The notes under the pieces were generated by a model that saw only the letters and a program-made list of their open reading frames with translations, was not told the DNA's origin and did no database searches. From Oscillospiraceae bacterium (GTDB lineage: Bacteria > Bacillota > Clostridia > Oscillospirales > Ruminococcaceae): DNA of 64,000 nt. The first letter of the stretch is position 1, and the number at the start of each line of letters is the position of its first letter. Position numbers and translations under genes: made by a program. Location: positions 62,001-126,000 of the forward strand of contig JAGBCL010000105.1 of assembly GCA_018110825.1 (NCBI GenBank). Direction: 5' to 3'. Of this stretch, positions 1 through 8,305 are shown piece after piece.

Positions 1-2
1 TA

Positions 3-1259
3 AAAATCAACGGCACTATCGCTGCAGCAGGCGGTGACAGAATTGCTGTAACTTACGATGGAGCTGCTCTTACCGTTACAGGCAAGCTCACAGCTACTCT
101 TGCAAAGCCTACAGGCGTTTATGTTGACCAGTACACAGGCTATGTGTATATTTGTGACACTGAAAACGACCGTGTAATCAAGTGCGATACAGAGGGCAAC
201 ATCGACAGACTTTTCGGTAAGCCTACAGACGCACTTTACGACCAGGCTCTTACTTATAACCCAAGCAAGGTTCTTGTTGACAAGGCAGGCAACGTTTATG
301 TTGTTGTTAAGTCACAGACAAAGGGTGCTGTAATGTTCAACTCCCAGGGCGACTTCCTTGGCTTCTACGGCGCAAACCGTGTTGAACAGACTGCTGAAGT
401 TCTTGCAAACGCTTTCTGGGACCTCATTTCTACTGAAAAGCAGAGAGAACGTTCCGCAAAGCAGACTCCGGTCGGCTTCTCCAACTTCGATATTGACGAT
501 GACGGATTTATCTTCACAGTTACAGATTCTCAGGAAGTTAACACTGACCTGGTTAAGAAGCTTAACCCAAGAGGCGATAACATTCTCGACTCTCTCGGTG
601 CTACAGATATGACCTTCGGTGATATGCCTCCTACGTATTACTCAATTTATTCCAAGAATTCCAGCCTTAACGATATCGACCTCGGTCCTAACGGCGAGCT
701 GAATATTCTTGACTTCCAGCATGGCCGTATTTTCCAGTACGACAAGGAATGCTGGCTGCTGTTCATCGTGGGCGGCAAGGGCAACCAGCTCGGTCTTTTT
801 GAATCAGCTGTTGCTATCGAAAGCTATGACAACCACCTTTATGTGCTTGACTCCATCAAGGACAACATCACAATCTTCACAAGAACAGTTTTCGGTGAGA
901 TTGTTACAAATGCTGCAAACCTCTACAACGATGGTCTCTATGAGGAATCCCTCGAACCTTGGCAGAACGTACTGAAGTATGACGGTAACTACCGCCGTGC
1001 TTATATCGGTATCGGTAACGCGCTCTACAACAAGTACGAGTACGAGGAAGCTATGGAATATTTCGAAATTTCCATAAGCCGTGACCGTTACAACAGAGCG
1101 TTTGAAGGCTACAGAGATATCTGGCTGAAGGAAAATTACATGAAGTGCATTGTTGTAATCGTAATTCTTGTAATTCTCAGCTTTGTCTATAAGCATTTCC
1201 GCAAAAACGGTAAGATAGTTTATCCGTGGGAAAGAAAACGCAGAAAGAGGGGTGTGTAA
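3..1259 (+). CDS. NHL-repeat / TPR surface protein, 5' end outside window
   Basis: The frame is open from the first bases of the window, so the N-terminus lies upstream. The visible part has beta-propeller NHL-like repeats (phrases such as GVYVDQYTGYVYICDTEN and NVYVVVKSQ recur), then two TPR-like helical repeats (about residues 255-340 counted from the ATG at 144). One transmembrane helix (CIVVIVILVILSFVY) and a short, very basic tail follow. This suggests an extracytoplasmic propeller/TPR protein anchored by its C-terminus. It is followed at once by a YIP1-family gene, a DUF5696 gene and two sugar permeases, so a role in that export or uptake module is inferred. Substrate and partner are unknown. 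Confidence 0.75.
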   Translation, partial: KINGTIAAAGGDRIAVTYDGAALTVTGKLTATLAKPTGVYVDQYTGYVYICDTENDRVIKCDTEGNIDRLFGKPTDALYDQALTYNPSKVLVDKAGNVYVVVKSQTKGAVMFNSQGDFLGFYGANRVEQTAEVLANAFWDLISTEKQRERSAKQTPVGFSNFDIDDDGFIFTVTDSQEVNTDLVKKLNPRGDNILDSLGATDMTFGDMPPTYYSIYSKNSSLNDIDLGPNGELNILDFQHGRIFQYDKECWLLFIVGGKGNQLGLFESAVAIESYDNHLYVLDSIKDNITIFTRTVFGEIVTNAANLYNDGLYEESLEPWQNVLKYDGNYRRAYIGIGNALYNKYEYEEAMEYFEISISRDRYNRAFEGYRDIWLKENYMKCIVVIVILVILSFVYKHFRKNGKIVYPWERKRRKRGV

Positions 1260-1260
1260 T

Positions 1261-1890
1261 ATGCTGGATTTGACAAGAGGACAATTCGTTAAACATGTTG
1301 TTACTCACCCGTTTGAGGGCTTTGAGGACCTCCGTTGGAAAAAAGCAGGTTCGATGAGAATTGCAATCTTCATCGTGTTCATGCTCTTCTTCCAGCAGGT
1401 TGCATACAGCAGACTTTACGGTTTTCAGTATTACTCTGATTATGACAAGGTATTCAATATTGTACCGTATATTTTCAAGAGCTTTATCATCTTCGGTACA
1501 TGGGTAGTTGCAAACTGGGCGATGTGTACTCTCTTTGACGGAGAGGGAACAATGAAGAATATCTTCATTAACTCCGCTTATGCACTTATCCCTTACATTG
1601 CAGGATACCTTATCGGTACAGTAATGTCGCATTTCCTTATCAAGGACGAATATGTATTTATCCAGTCCATCGAAATCATCGGTACATGCTGGACATTCGT
1701 TCTTCTTATTTCAGGAATCAAGGCTGTACATCAGTTCAGCTTCGGAAAGACTATAGCACTTATGCTTCTAACAATCGTGGCAATGATTGCTATCCTGTTC
1801 CTGCTCGTACTTCTTCTTACATTGTTCCAGCAGGTAATTATCTTTATTCTTTCCATCTACACAGAGCTGTCCTACAGATTCAGAGTTTAA
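1261..1890 (+). CDS. YIP1-family membrane protein
   Basis: A 209-residue protein with about five hydrophobic helices and a soluble N-terminal stretch of about 35 residues, typical of Yip1-domain proteins in Firmicutes. The ATG at 1261 is chosen over the GTG at 1252 because the AGAGGGG ribosome site lies a normal distance upstream of it; from the GTG the gene would overlap the previous one by 8 bases. In this genomic setting YIP1 genes sit beside NHL and DUF5696 genes and ABC permeases. Biochemical role unknown; probably a membrane scaffold for the neighbouring system. Confidence 0.7.
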   Translation: MLDLTRGQFVKHVVTHPFEGFEDLRWKKAGSMRIAIFIVFMLFFQQVAYSRLYGFQYYSDYDKVFNIVPYIFKSFIIFGTWVVANWAMCTLFDGEGTMKNIFINSAYALIPYIAGYLIGTVMSHFLIKDEYVFIQSIEIIGTCWTFVLLISGIKAVHQFSFGKTIALMLLTIVAMIAILFLLVLLLTLFQQVIIFILSIYTELSYRFRV

Positions 1891-1922
1891 AATACTAAAA
1901 ACGAAAAGTGGTGAAATAACGA

Positions 1923-4220
1923 ATGCAGAATAGGTTTAAAAAGCTGCTTGCCTGCCTTTGCTGTGTGGCTATGATGATGCCTCTCTGTGCATTTCCTGTA
2001 AGTTCAGAAAGTGAACCTGCAGCTGATGCAGCGGCTTCTGATGCTTCAGGTGAGGAAGATTTAGGTTCCTATGCAATGAGCACTGAGGAACCTCTCATTA
2101 CTGATGACCAGGCATTGGCTGAAATGGAGCTTGCTGCTGAAAACAGCAAAATGGCTCTGTACTACAACAGCAAAGCCCAGATTGCTCTTGTTGATAAGAC
2201 AACCGGCGAAGTATGGTGGTCCAATCCTATCAACGTAGAGGCTGCGGCAGGTAAGGCTGCACAGAAAACAAAGCTTAAGTCCTCCATGACGATGACTTAC
2301 GCTCAGCCTTCAAAGAGAAGCACTACCGACCAGAACAGTGCTGACCAGAAAGTAAAGTGCAAGGTTTCCGTAAAGAAGGCTTCTGACGGGCTTGATATTA
2401 CATATAAATATGGAAACGCTACAATTACAGTCCCTGTAAAGTATACTCTTCATGACGATTACCTCAGTGTAAATGTTGACACATCGGCAATCGTTGAAGA
2501 AGACGCTGATAAGATTGTTACAAATCTTGTTATGATGGGTGCCTTCGGTGCGGCTGAGCCGACTGAAAAGGGTTATTTTGTTGTTCCTGACGGAAGCGGC
2601 GCAATAATCAACTTCAACAACGGCAAGACTAACTACAAGGCTTACCAGGGCGAGGTTTACGGAAGAAATATTACTCCTGTTGAAGCTACAAAGCCTGCTG
2701 TTACACAGAATGTATACCTTCCTATGTACGGTATCGTTAAGGGCAACAGCGGTATGATGGTAGTTGCTGATAAGGGTGACACATGTGCAACAATCAATGC
2801 ATACGTTACCGGTCAGCAGAAAACAAGCTATAATGCTTGCTACTTCGATTTTGAAATCAGAACAGACGACGAATATCTCATGGGCGGCGACGCTAATCCG
2901 CTTGCTGTTTATGAAAAGAGAGGAATTCTCGTTCCTGAGATTGAAGTAAGATATTATCCTGTATCCAATGACGACAAGTCCGAAATCAATTATGTTGATA
3001 TCGCTGACAGCTACAGAAATTATCTTACAAGCGAGCAGGGCGTTACAAAATCCGCTGCAGCTGATAATTCCGCTCTCTATATCGACCTTTACGGTGCGGT
3101 TATGAAGCAGGAAACAGTTTTCGGCTTCCCTGTAATGATGCAGCACGAAACAACCTCTTTCGATGAGGCTAAAACAATCCTTGAGAAGCTCAAGGAACTT
3201 GGTGTCGATGATATGGTTGTAAATTACAACCAGTGGACAAAGGCTGATATTACCGAAAAGATTGCCGATAAGGCTAAGCCTGCTTCCAAACTCGGCGGCA
3301 AGAAGGATTTCAAGACCCTCAAGGCTTATGCTGAAGAAAACGGCATTGCTCTTTATCCGGGCGTTGACAACCTTACATTTGAATCAGGCAACGGTTATTT
3401 CACAATGACCGATACCGCAATCAGAGTTTCCAACGCTTACTCCAGACAGATTGAATACGATCTGGCTCACGGCGTTGAAAACAAGTTCTATGATGCTATG
3501 TCACTCCTCAGCCCAAGAAAGTATGAGAAGATGTTCAAGAACCTTGCAAAGAGCTACAGCAAGGCAGGTATCGACAACATTTCCCTCGGCAGCGCAACAA
3601 CCGTAATCTACGGTGACTACGGCAGAAACTCCGTTTCAAGAGAAATGTTCAAGTATAACCTCCAGACTTACCTTGAAGACCTCAAGGGCTCTGTAGGCTC
3701 AATCCTTGCTGACGGAGCAAACGCTTACGTTCTCAAGTATGTTGACCACGTTTCCAATGTTCCGCTCAATTCCAGTAAGTTCGATATCTTCGACCAGGAA
3801 ATTCCGTTCTATCAGATTGTAATGAGCGGTCTGAAGCCTGTTTCCACAACAGCTGTAAACGGCGATGCTCAGGTTGCTGACCTCATTCTCCGTGCACTTG
3901 CAACAGGAACAAATCTCAGATTTGACTTTGTTGCTGAAACAGCTGACGAGCTGAAGGATACCCGCTATGACTCCCTCTATTACGCTAACTATGAGTACTG
4001 GCTTGAGGACGCAGCAGCTTGCTACAAGTTTGCTGAGGAAGTTCTCAACGAGACAGCAGGCTCAACAATTACTGAATACAATGTTCTCAGCGAAACAAAG
4101 GTTGAAACAGTATATGCAAACGGTACAAAAACAGTCGTTGACCTTGAAGCAAGAACTGTTGATGTCAACGGCAGAACAATCAGCATTTATGACTACATCG
4201 GAAAGGAGGTAATCGGCTGA
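1923..4220 (+). CDS. DUF5696-type secreted protein
   Basis: A 765-residue protein with a clear Sec signal peptide (KKLLACLCCVAMMMPLCAFP, then an acidic low-complexity linker rich in A, D, S and E). The rest is a large soluble domain beginning near residue 70 with SKMALYYNSKAQIALVDKTTGE and ending YDYIGKEVIG. The order (secreted large protein, then MalF- and MalG-like permeases) and the sequence style match DUF5696 proteins encoded beside sugar transporters in Clostridia. It may be a glycan-binding or glycan-processing factor feeding the permeases, but no catalytic motif is assigned. Its stop overlaps the next start by one base (TGATG), indicating translational coupling. Confidence 0.65.
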   Translation: MQNRFKKLLACLCCVAMMMPLCAFPVSSESEPAADAAASDASGEEDLGSYAMSTEEPLITDDQALAEMELAAENSKMALYYNSKAQIALVDKTTGEVWWSNPINVEAAAGKAAQKTKLKSSMTMTYAQPSKRSTTDQNSADQKVKCKVSVKKASDGLDITYKYGNATITVPVKYTLHDDYLSVNVDTSAIVEEDADKIVTNLVMMGAFGAAEPTEKGYFVVPDGSGAIINFNNGKTNYKAYQGEVYGRNITPVEATKPAVTQNVYLPMYGIVKGNSGMMVVADKGDTCATINAYVTGQQKTSYNACYFDFEIRTDDEYLMGGDANPLAVYEKRGILVPEIEVRYYPVSNDDKSEINYVDIADSYRNYLTSEQGVTKSAAADNSALYIDLYGAVMKQETVFGFPVMMQHETTSFDEAKTILEKLKELGVDDMVVNYNQWTKADITEKIADKAKPASKLGGKKDFKTLKAYAEENGIALYPGVDNLTFESGNGYFTMTDTAIRVSNAYSRQIEYDLAHGVENKFYDAMSLLSPRKYEKMFKNLAKSYSKAGIDNISLGSATTVIYGDYGRNSVSREMFKYNLQTYLEDLKGSVGSILADGANAYVLKYVDHVSNVPLNSSKFDIFDQEIPFYQIVMSGLKPVSTTAVNGDAQVADLILRALATGTNLRFDFVAETADELKDTRYDSLYYANYEYWLEDAAACYKFAEEVLNETAGSTITEYNVLSETKVETVYANGTKTVVDLEARTVDVNGRTISIYDYIGKEVIG

Positions 4221-5155
4221 TGAAAAGTCTTCGCAATTTGTCTTATGAAAAGAAGAAGGGCCTTTACGGCTACGGATTTATTGCACTCTGGTTTATCGGT
4301 GCACTGATGTTCTTCATCGTTCCGCTGTTCAAGTCGTTTTACTATTCTTTCCATGAAGTAACACCTGAAACAGGTTTTATGAAGGTAGAGCCTCTCATTG
4401 AGAGAATCGGTACAGAACAGGGCACAAACATATTCCTTAACTATAAGAATGCATTCATGACCGACCCAAGCTACAGAAAGTTTCTTGTTGAAGTTCTGGG
4501 TGATACAGCTCTGAACCTTCCGATTATTGTAGTGTTCTCACTCTTCGTTGCTATTATCATCAACCAGAAGTTCAGAGGAAGAACATTCGCAAGAGCCGTA
4601 TTCTTCCTTCCTGTAATTATTGCAACCGGTCCTGTTTATGCAATCATTACCGGTGACCTTGATACCGGAGGAAACAGCGACGCTGCTCAGTTCTCCACAA
4701 TCTTTGAGGCAGACATGGTTGACCAGCTGCTGGAGTTTATAGGTATTTATGGATTCGGTTCAAAATTCACCGAAATCCTTACAACGGTTACTTCTGATAT
4801 TCTTAACCTCGTTTGGAAATGCGGTATCCAGATTCTTATCTTCCTTTCCGCACTTCAGGGTATTCCTTCCTCCGCTAAGGAAGCTGCCGCAATCGAAGGT
4901 GCAACATCCTGGGAATTCTTCTGGAAGATTACTCTTCCTTACATTTCCCCGATGATTCTCGTTAATATCGTTTATACAGTTGTTGATACATTTACCGACC
5001 CTACCAATAAGGTAATGGAGCGTCTGCTCAGTGTACAGAGTGAATGGAAATACGGTTACTCTGCTGCCATGGCATGGAGCTATTTCGCAATTGTACTTGT
5101 AGTTCTGGGTATTATTTTCGCAATCATGAACAGACTCGTCTGGTATGACGATTAA
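4220..5155 (+). CDS. Sugar ABC transporter permease, MalF-like
   Basis: A 311-residue polytopic membrane protein, the first permease of a carbohydrate ABC importer (CUT1 type). About six hydrophobic segments are visible. The cytoplasmic EAA loop that docks to the ATPase is clear near residue 218 (KEAAAIEGATSWEFFWKITL). It is translationally coupled to the DUF5696 gene and followed 15 bases later by the second permease. No ATPase or solute-binding protein is encoded between here and the terminators at 6.3 kb, so those parts are upstream of the window or shared, as is common for CUT1 systems that use an MsmX-type ATPase. Confidence 0.9.
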   Translation: MKSLRNLSYEKKKGLYGYGFIALWFIGALMFFIVPLFKSFYYSFHEVTPETGFMKVEPLIERIGTEQGTNIFLNYKNAFMTDPSYRKFLVEVLGDTALNLPIIVVFSLFVAIIINQKFRGRTFARAVFFLPVIIATGPVYAIITGDLDTGGNSDAAQFSTIFEADMVDQLLEFIGIYGFGSKFTEILTTVTSDILNLVWKCGIQILIFLSALQGIPSSAKEAAAIEGATSWEFFWKITLPYISPMILVNIVYTVVDTFTDPTNKVMERLLSVQSEWKYGYSAAMAWSYFAIVLVVLGIIFAIMNRLVWYDD

Positions 5156-5170
5156 GGAGGAGAGAAATTT

Positions 5171-6253
5171 ATGGCGTCTACGATGGCAAAAAAGGGTTTC
5201 TCTCCCTTCAAGAAAAAAGAGAAGGACCCTACTCTCAGCGATGTGAAGCTGACTCGTAGGGAAAAAAGAGAGCGTTTCAAGAAAAGACTTGAATGTCTCA
5301 CTCCTGAGGAACAGAGATATCTGAAGCGTAAGCAGTTCATGGATGCGGTATGGCCTGTATTCAGAGCAGTTATCGTATTTGGTCTTTGCTTTATCATTCT
5401 TTATCCTCTTATCTTTATGATTTCTACAGCGTTCAGAACAAGAGCAGACATGAATGACCCTACAATCATGTGGATTCCAAAGCACCTGACATTCACAAAC
5501 GTTACCGATGTTATAAAGGCAATTAAATTCTGGCAGATTCTCAAAAACACATTGGTTCTCAATATCGGCTGTTCCGTTATTCAGGTTATTACCTGCGCAA
5601 TCACAGGTTACGGCTTTGCACGTTATGAATTCAAGGGCAAGAAGATTTTGTTCTTCGTTGTAATCATGATGATTATTGTTCCGCCGCAGATTATTCTTAT
5701 TCCGCAGTATGAGTTCTTCCGTTACTTCAATCCATTGGGTATCTGGGAGCTTATCACCGGCAAGACAATCAGCCTTATCGATACACCGCTTACAATGTAT
5801 CTCCCTGCGCTGACTGCCAACGGTCTGCGTGCAGGTCTGTTCATCTTCCTGTTCAGACAGTCCTTCAAGGGTCTGCCTAAGGAACTTGAGGACGCAGCTG
5901 CTCTTGACGGCTGTACTCCGTTTGAAACATTTATCAAGGTTATGATTCCTAACGCAGGTTCAACATTCCTTACAGTATTCCTTTTCTCTATCGTATGGTA
6001 TTGGAATGACTACTACGTATCCACATCGTTCTTCGTTAACAACAAGACAATTGCTCTTGAGCTGAAGAACCTTGACTCAAGCCTGAAGATGCTCCTTTTC
6101 GGTGATGCTAACGCACAGGTTAACATCCGTGAACTTATCGTATGGATGGAATCCGCTTGTCTGATTTCTATTCTCCCGATTCTTGTTCTGTATGTCTGCC
6201 TGCAGAAGCACTTCACAGAAGGTATTGCACGTTCCGGTCTTACAGGAATGTAA
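5171..6253 (+). CDS. Sugar ABC transporter permease, MalG-like
   Basis: A 360-residue second permease of the CUT1 importer. It has a long charged cytoplasmic N-terminus (about 55 residues rich in K, R and E) before the first helix, then about six helices. The EAA loop is present near residue 240 (ELEDAAALDGCTPFETFIKV). A strong ribosome site (AAGGAGGAGAG) precedes the ATG. The long basic N-terminus is unusual compared with MalG itself and could mediate an extra contact. This is the last gene of the operon; tandem terminators follow. Confidence 0.9.
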   Translation: MASTMAKKGFSPFKKKEKDPTLSDVKLTRREKRERFKKRLECLTPEEQRYLKRKQFMDAVWPVFRAVIVFGLCFIILYPLIFMISTAFRTRADMNDPTIMWIPKHLTFTNVTDVIKAIKFWQILKNTLVLNIGCSVIQVITCAITGYGFARYEFKGKKILFFVVIMMIIVPPQIILIPQYEFFRYFNPLGIWELITGKTISLIDTPLTMYLPALTANGLRAGLFIFLFRQSFKGLPKELEDAAALDGCTPFETFIKVMIPNAGSTFLTVFLFSIVWYWNDYYVSTSFFVNNKTIALELKNLDSSLKMLLFGDANAQVNIRELIVWMESACLISILPILVLYVCLQKHFTEGIARSGLTGM

Positions 6254-6256
6254 AAA

Positions 6257-6313
6257 CCAAAGAGGAACTGCGTTCCTCTTTGGCTCTGAGAAAAATTGCA
6301 ATGCAATTTTTCT
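6257..6313 (+). repeat. Two perfect hairpins after the permease operon
   Basis: A 12-bp perfect stem with a TGC loop (6257-6283) is followed by another 12-bp perfect stem with a 1-nt centre (6289-6313, AGAAAAATTGCA and its complement). Both lie just after the last permease stop codon. Neither has a T-run long enough to be a clean terminator; they may stabilise the 3' end. Confidence 0.6.
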
Positions 6314-6329
6314 CTTATATAACAAATCA

Positions 6330-6364
6330 GAATCAGAAAGCTTATGCTTTCTGATTCTTTTTTT
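6330..6364 (+). terminator. Intrinsic terminator 1 of the permease operon
   Basis: Perfect 12-bp stem GAATCAGAAAGC / GCTTTCTGATTC with loop TTAT, followed by seven T. Confidence 0.85.
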
Positions 6365-6403
6365 CCTGAATTGCAATGCCATTTTTCTTTTACATAACAA
6401 ATC

Positions 6404-6442
6404 AAAACCGACTTTGGCTATATGTCAAGGTCGGTTTTTCTT
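6404..6442 (+). terminator. Intrinsic terminator 2 of the permease operon
   Basis: A 13-bp stem (AAAACCGACTTTG with one G-U pair) and a T-run. About 35 bases before it (6371-6408) repeat, almost unchanged, the sequence just before terminator 1 (6296-6333), so the two terminators appear to be a local duplication. Confidence 0.85.
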
Positions 6443-6479
6443 TGCAATTAATTATATGGCTAAAAAATCCCAAAAGTTG

Positions 6480-6508
6480 TTGAAAAATTCAAGCTGGTAT
6501 GATATAAT
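6480..6508 (+). promoter_or_regulatory. Sigma-A promoter of the thyA operon
   Basis: TTGAAA, 17-bp spacer, TATAAT, with an extended -10 TG (TGATATAAT). A short hairpin AGGGTA/TACCCT lies in the leader at about 6532-6547, just before the AGGAGG ribosome site. Confidence 0.85.
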
Positions 6509-6566
6509 ATATATAATTATTTTTTAATATAGGGTAAGTGTACCCTTTTGTAGGAGGATGCCGTTT

Positions 6567-7397
6567 ATGAGCCGTGCTGATGAAATTTTTATCGATACCG
6601 TGAGGGATATCCTCGAAAACGGCGTTTCAGACGCTGATATGGACGTGCGCCCGAAGTGGGCTGACGGTACTCCTGCACATACAATCAAAAAATTCGGTGT
6701 TGTAAACCGCTACAATCTTGCGGAGGAATTCCCGATTATGACGCTCCGCAGAACATTCCTTAAAACCGCTGTTAAGGAACTTCTCTGGATTTGGCAGAAG
6801 AAGTCCAACAACATAAATGAGCTTGACGCTCACATCTGGGACAGCTGGGCGGACGAAAACGGCTCAATCGGCAAGGCTTACGGCTATCAGCTTGGCGTTA
6901 AGCATCATTACCCTGAGGGGGATATGGACCAGGTTGACCGTGTGCTGTATGATTTGAAGCACAACCCAGCAAGCCGCCGCATTATGACAAACATCTACAA
7001 CCACCACGATTTGTCCGAAATGGGTCTGTATCCCTGTGCGTACAGTATGACCTTCAACGTAAGCGGCGGAAAGCTGAACGCTATACTTAATCAGCGCTCG
7101 CAGGATATGCTTGCGGCGAACAACTGGAATATCTGTCAGTATGCAGTGCTTGTGCATATGATTGCACAGGTCAGCGGACTTGAAGCAGGCGAGCTTGTGC
7201 ACGTTATTGCCGACGCACACATTTACGACAGACACGTTCCGATTATAAAGGAAATCATCGAAAAGAAGCCTTTTGAAGCTCCGAAATTCACGCTGGACAA
7301 GTCGGTTACTGATTTCTACAAGTTCACCGCTGACAGCTTTACTCTTGAAAATTATGAGTATCACAAAGAGGATATAAAATTCGAAGTAGCAATATGA
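6567..7397 (+). CDS. thyA: Thymidylate synthase
   Basis: A 276-residue folate-dependent thymidylate synthase (dUMP to dTMP with methylene-THF). The catalytic cysteine sits in the LYPCAYS motif (Cys157), and the conserved RSQDMLAANNWNI phosphate/dUMP-binding region and the HIYDRH segment are present. The ATG at 6567 is chosen because AGGAGG (6552-6557) abuts the earlier ATG at 6558 but is 9 bases from this one. First gene of an operon that also carries folA, which regenerates THF from the DHF produced here. The stop codon lies inside the first hairpin of the repeat at 7394. Confidence 0.96.
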   Translation: MSRADEIFIDTVRDILENGVSDADMDVRPKWADGTPAHTIKKFGVVNRYNLAEEFPIMTLRRTFLKTAVKELLWIWQKKSNNINELDAHIWDSWADENGSIGKAYGYQLGVKHHYPEGDMDQVDRVLYDLKHNPASRRIMTNIYNHHDLSEMGLYPCAYSMTFNVSGGKLNAILNQRSQDMLAANNWNICQYAVLVHMIAQVSGLEAGELVHVIADAHIYDRHVPIIKEIIEKKPFEAPKFTLDKSVTDFYKFTADSFTLENYEYHKEDIKFEVAI

Positions 7398-7471
7398 ACA
7401 ACTGCGTTGCAGTTGTTCATATCCGAGTTTTTTCGCATTGCGAAAAAACATCGGGGTTTGCTTGTAAGTCA
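7394..7471 (+). repeat. Double-hairpin intercistronic element, copy 1
   Basis: Hairpin 1 is a 12-bp perfect stem with loop GTT (7394-7420). The linker starts with CCGAG. Hairpin 2 is a 10-bp perfect stem GTTTTTTCGC / GCGAAAAAAC with loop ATT, closed by an outer CCGA/TCGG pair (7423-7454). The tail reads GGTTTGCTTGTAAG. The same frame with different stem sequences recurs at 8204, 25537, 25645, 38735, 41857 and 51405. Confidence 0.8.
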
Positions 7472-7494
7472 AAACGTATGGAGAGTGATTGAAC

Positions 7495-7692
7495 ATGTTA
7501 GGTTTTGCAATTATTTTTATAATAGTTGGACTTGTACATATTTTTCTGCCTGAAGTTATATGGTATCTTGAACACGGTATACACGACAAAAATGCAGAAC
7601 CCGGTGAGTATAGCGAATTAATATATAAAATTATCGGCGGTATAGTTACTATTGCTGGAATAGCAGTCGCCGTATCGGAGGTAACAAAATGA
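7495..7692 (+). CDS. Small membrane protein, DUF6199-like
   Basis: A 65-residue protein with two hydrophobic helices (residues about 3-20 and 46-62) around a polar loop with EHGIHDKNAEPGEYSE. The arrangement resembles small DUF6199-type membrane proteins, but this is recognition by style only. The ATG at 7495 fits the GGAGAG site better than the TTG at 7489. Its end overlaps the folA start by four bases (ATGA), so it is translationally coupled to folA. Function unknown. Confidence 0.6.
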   Translation: MLGFAIIFIIVGLVHIFLPEVIWYLEHGIHDKNAEPGEYSELIYKIIGGIVTIAGIAVAVSEVTK

Positions 7693-8177
7693 TTACTGCA
7701 ATAGCCGCTGTAAGCGGAAACTGGGGTATTGGAAAGGGCGGCGATTTGCTGTTTCACATACCCGAGGATATGAAATTTTTCCGTATGACTACCCTTAACC
7801 ACAACGTGATTATGGGCAGAAAAACGCTGGAGTCCTTCCCGAATGGCAAGCCGCTGAAAAACCGCACGAATATCGTGCTTTCCCAAAATCCTGATTTTGC
7901 ACCCGAAGATGTTGTGGTTTGCAGAAGTGTGGGGGAAGCGATTGGCTATATGAATCAGCACGATGATGAGGATTTCATCTGCGGCGGCGGTGAGATTTAC
8001 AAGGCGTTTCTGCCATATTGCAGCAAGGCACTTATAACTAAGGTTGAAGCAACCCCTGAGGCGGATACATTCTTCCCCAATCTTGACGAGGACGAAAACT
8101 GGCTTCTTACTGAGCAATCTGAAGTTTTCGAGCACGAGGGGATAAAGTTCCGTTTCTGTACATATACAAGAAAGTAA
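7689..8177 (+). CDS. folA: Dihydrofolate reductase
   Basis: A 162-residue DHFR that reduces DHF to THF with NADPH. The N-terminal AAVSGNWGIGKGGDLLFHIP substrate loop, the VIMGRKTLESFP cofactor motif and the FICGGGEIYKAFLP motif with its paired glycines are all present, and the length is normal. It lies in the thyA operon, so dTMP synthesis and THF recycling are co-expressed. It overlaps the small membrane protein gene upstream. Confidence 0.96.
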   Translation: MITAIAAVSGNWGIGKGGDLLFHIPEDMKFFRMTTLNHNVIMGRKTLESFPNGKPLKNRTNIVLSQNPDFAPEDVVVCRSVGEAIGYMNQHDDEDFICGGGEIYKAFLPYCSKALITKVEATPEADTFFPNLDEDENWLLTEQSEVFEHEGIKFRFCTYTRK

Positions 8178-8203
8178 TTGACATAGACAAAAGATAGGAG
8201 TAA

Positions 8204-8293
8204 ATTTGAAAACAAGTTTTCAAATCCGAGTTTTGTGTTTTGCAAACACAAAACATCTTACAGAGAGGAGGACACACGCTTTTTCAAAGCGTG
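8204..8293 (+). repeat. Double-hairpin element, copy 2, with trailing hairpin
   Basis: Hairpin 1 is ATTTGAAAAC/GTTTTCAAAT (8204-8225); CCGAG linker; hairpin 2 is an 11-bp stem with loop TGC (8230-8254). A ribosome-site-like TAGGAG precedes it (8195-8200), and a second, stronger site AGGAGGACA follows (8266-8274). A third hairpin CACGCTTT/AAAGCGTG (8275-8293) then separates that site from the sirtuin start codon. Confidence 0.75.
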
Positions 8294-8305
8294 GTCAATA
8301 AGAAT

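Noticed and set aside
7394-8293. Hairpin elements as intrinsic terminators
   Set aside because: Most lack a T-run at the 3' side of the stem and lie between genes that otherwise look co-transcribed.
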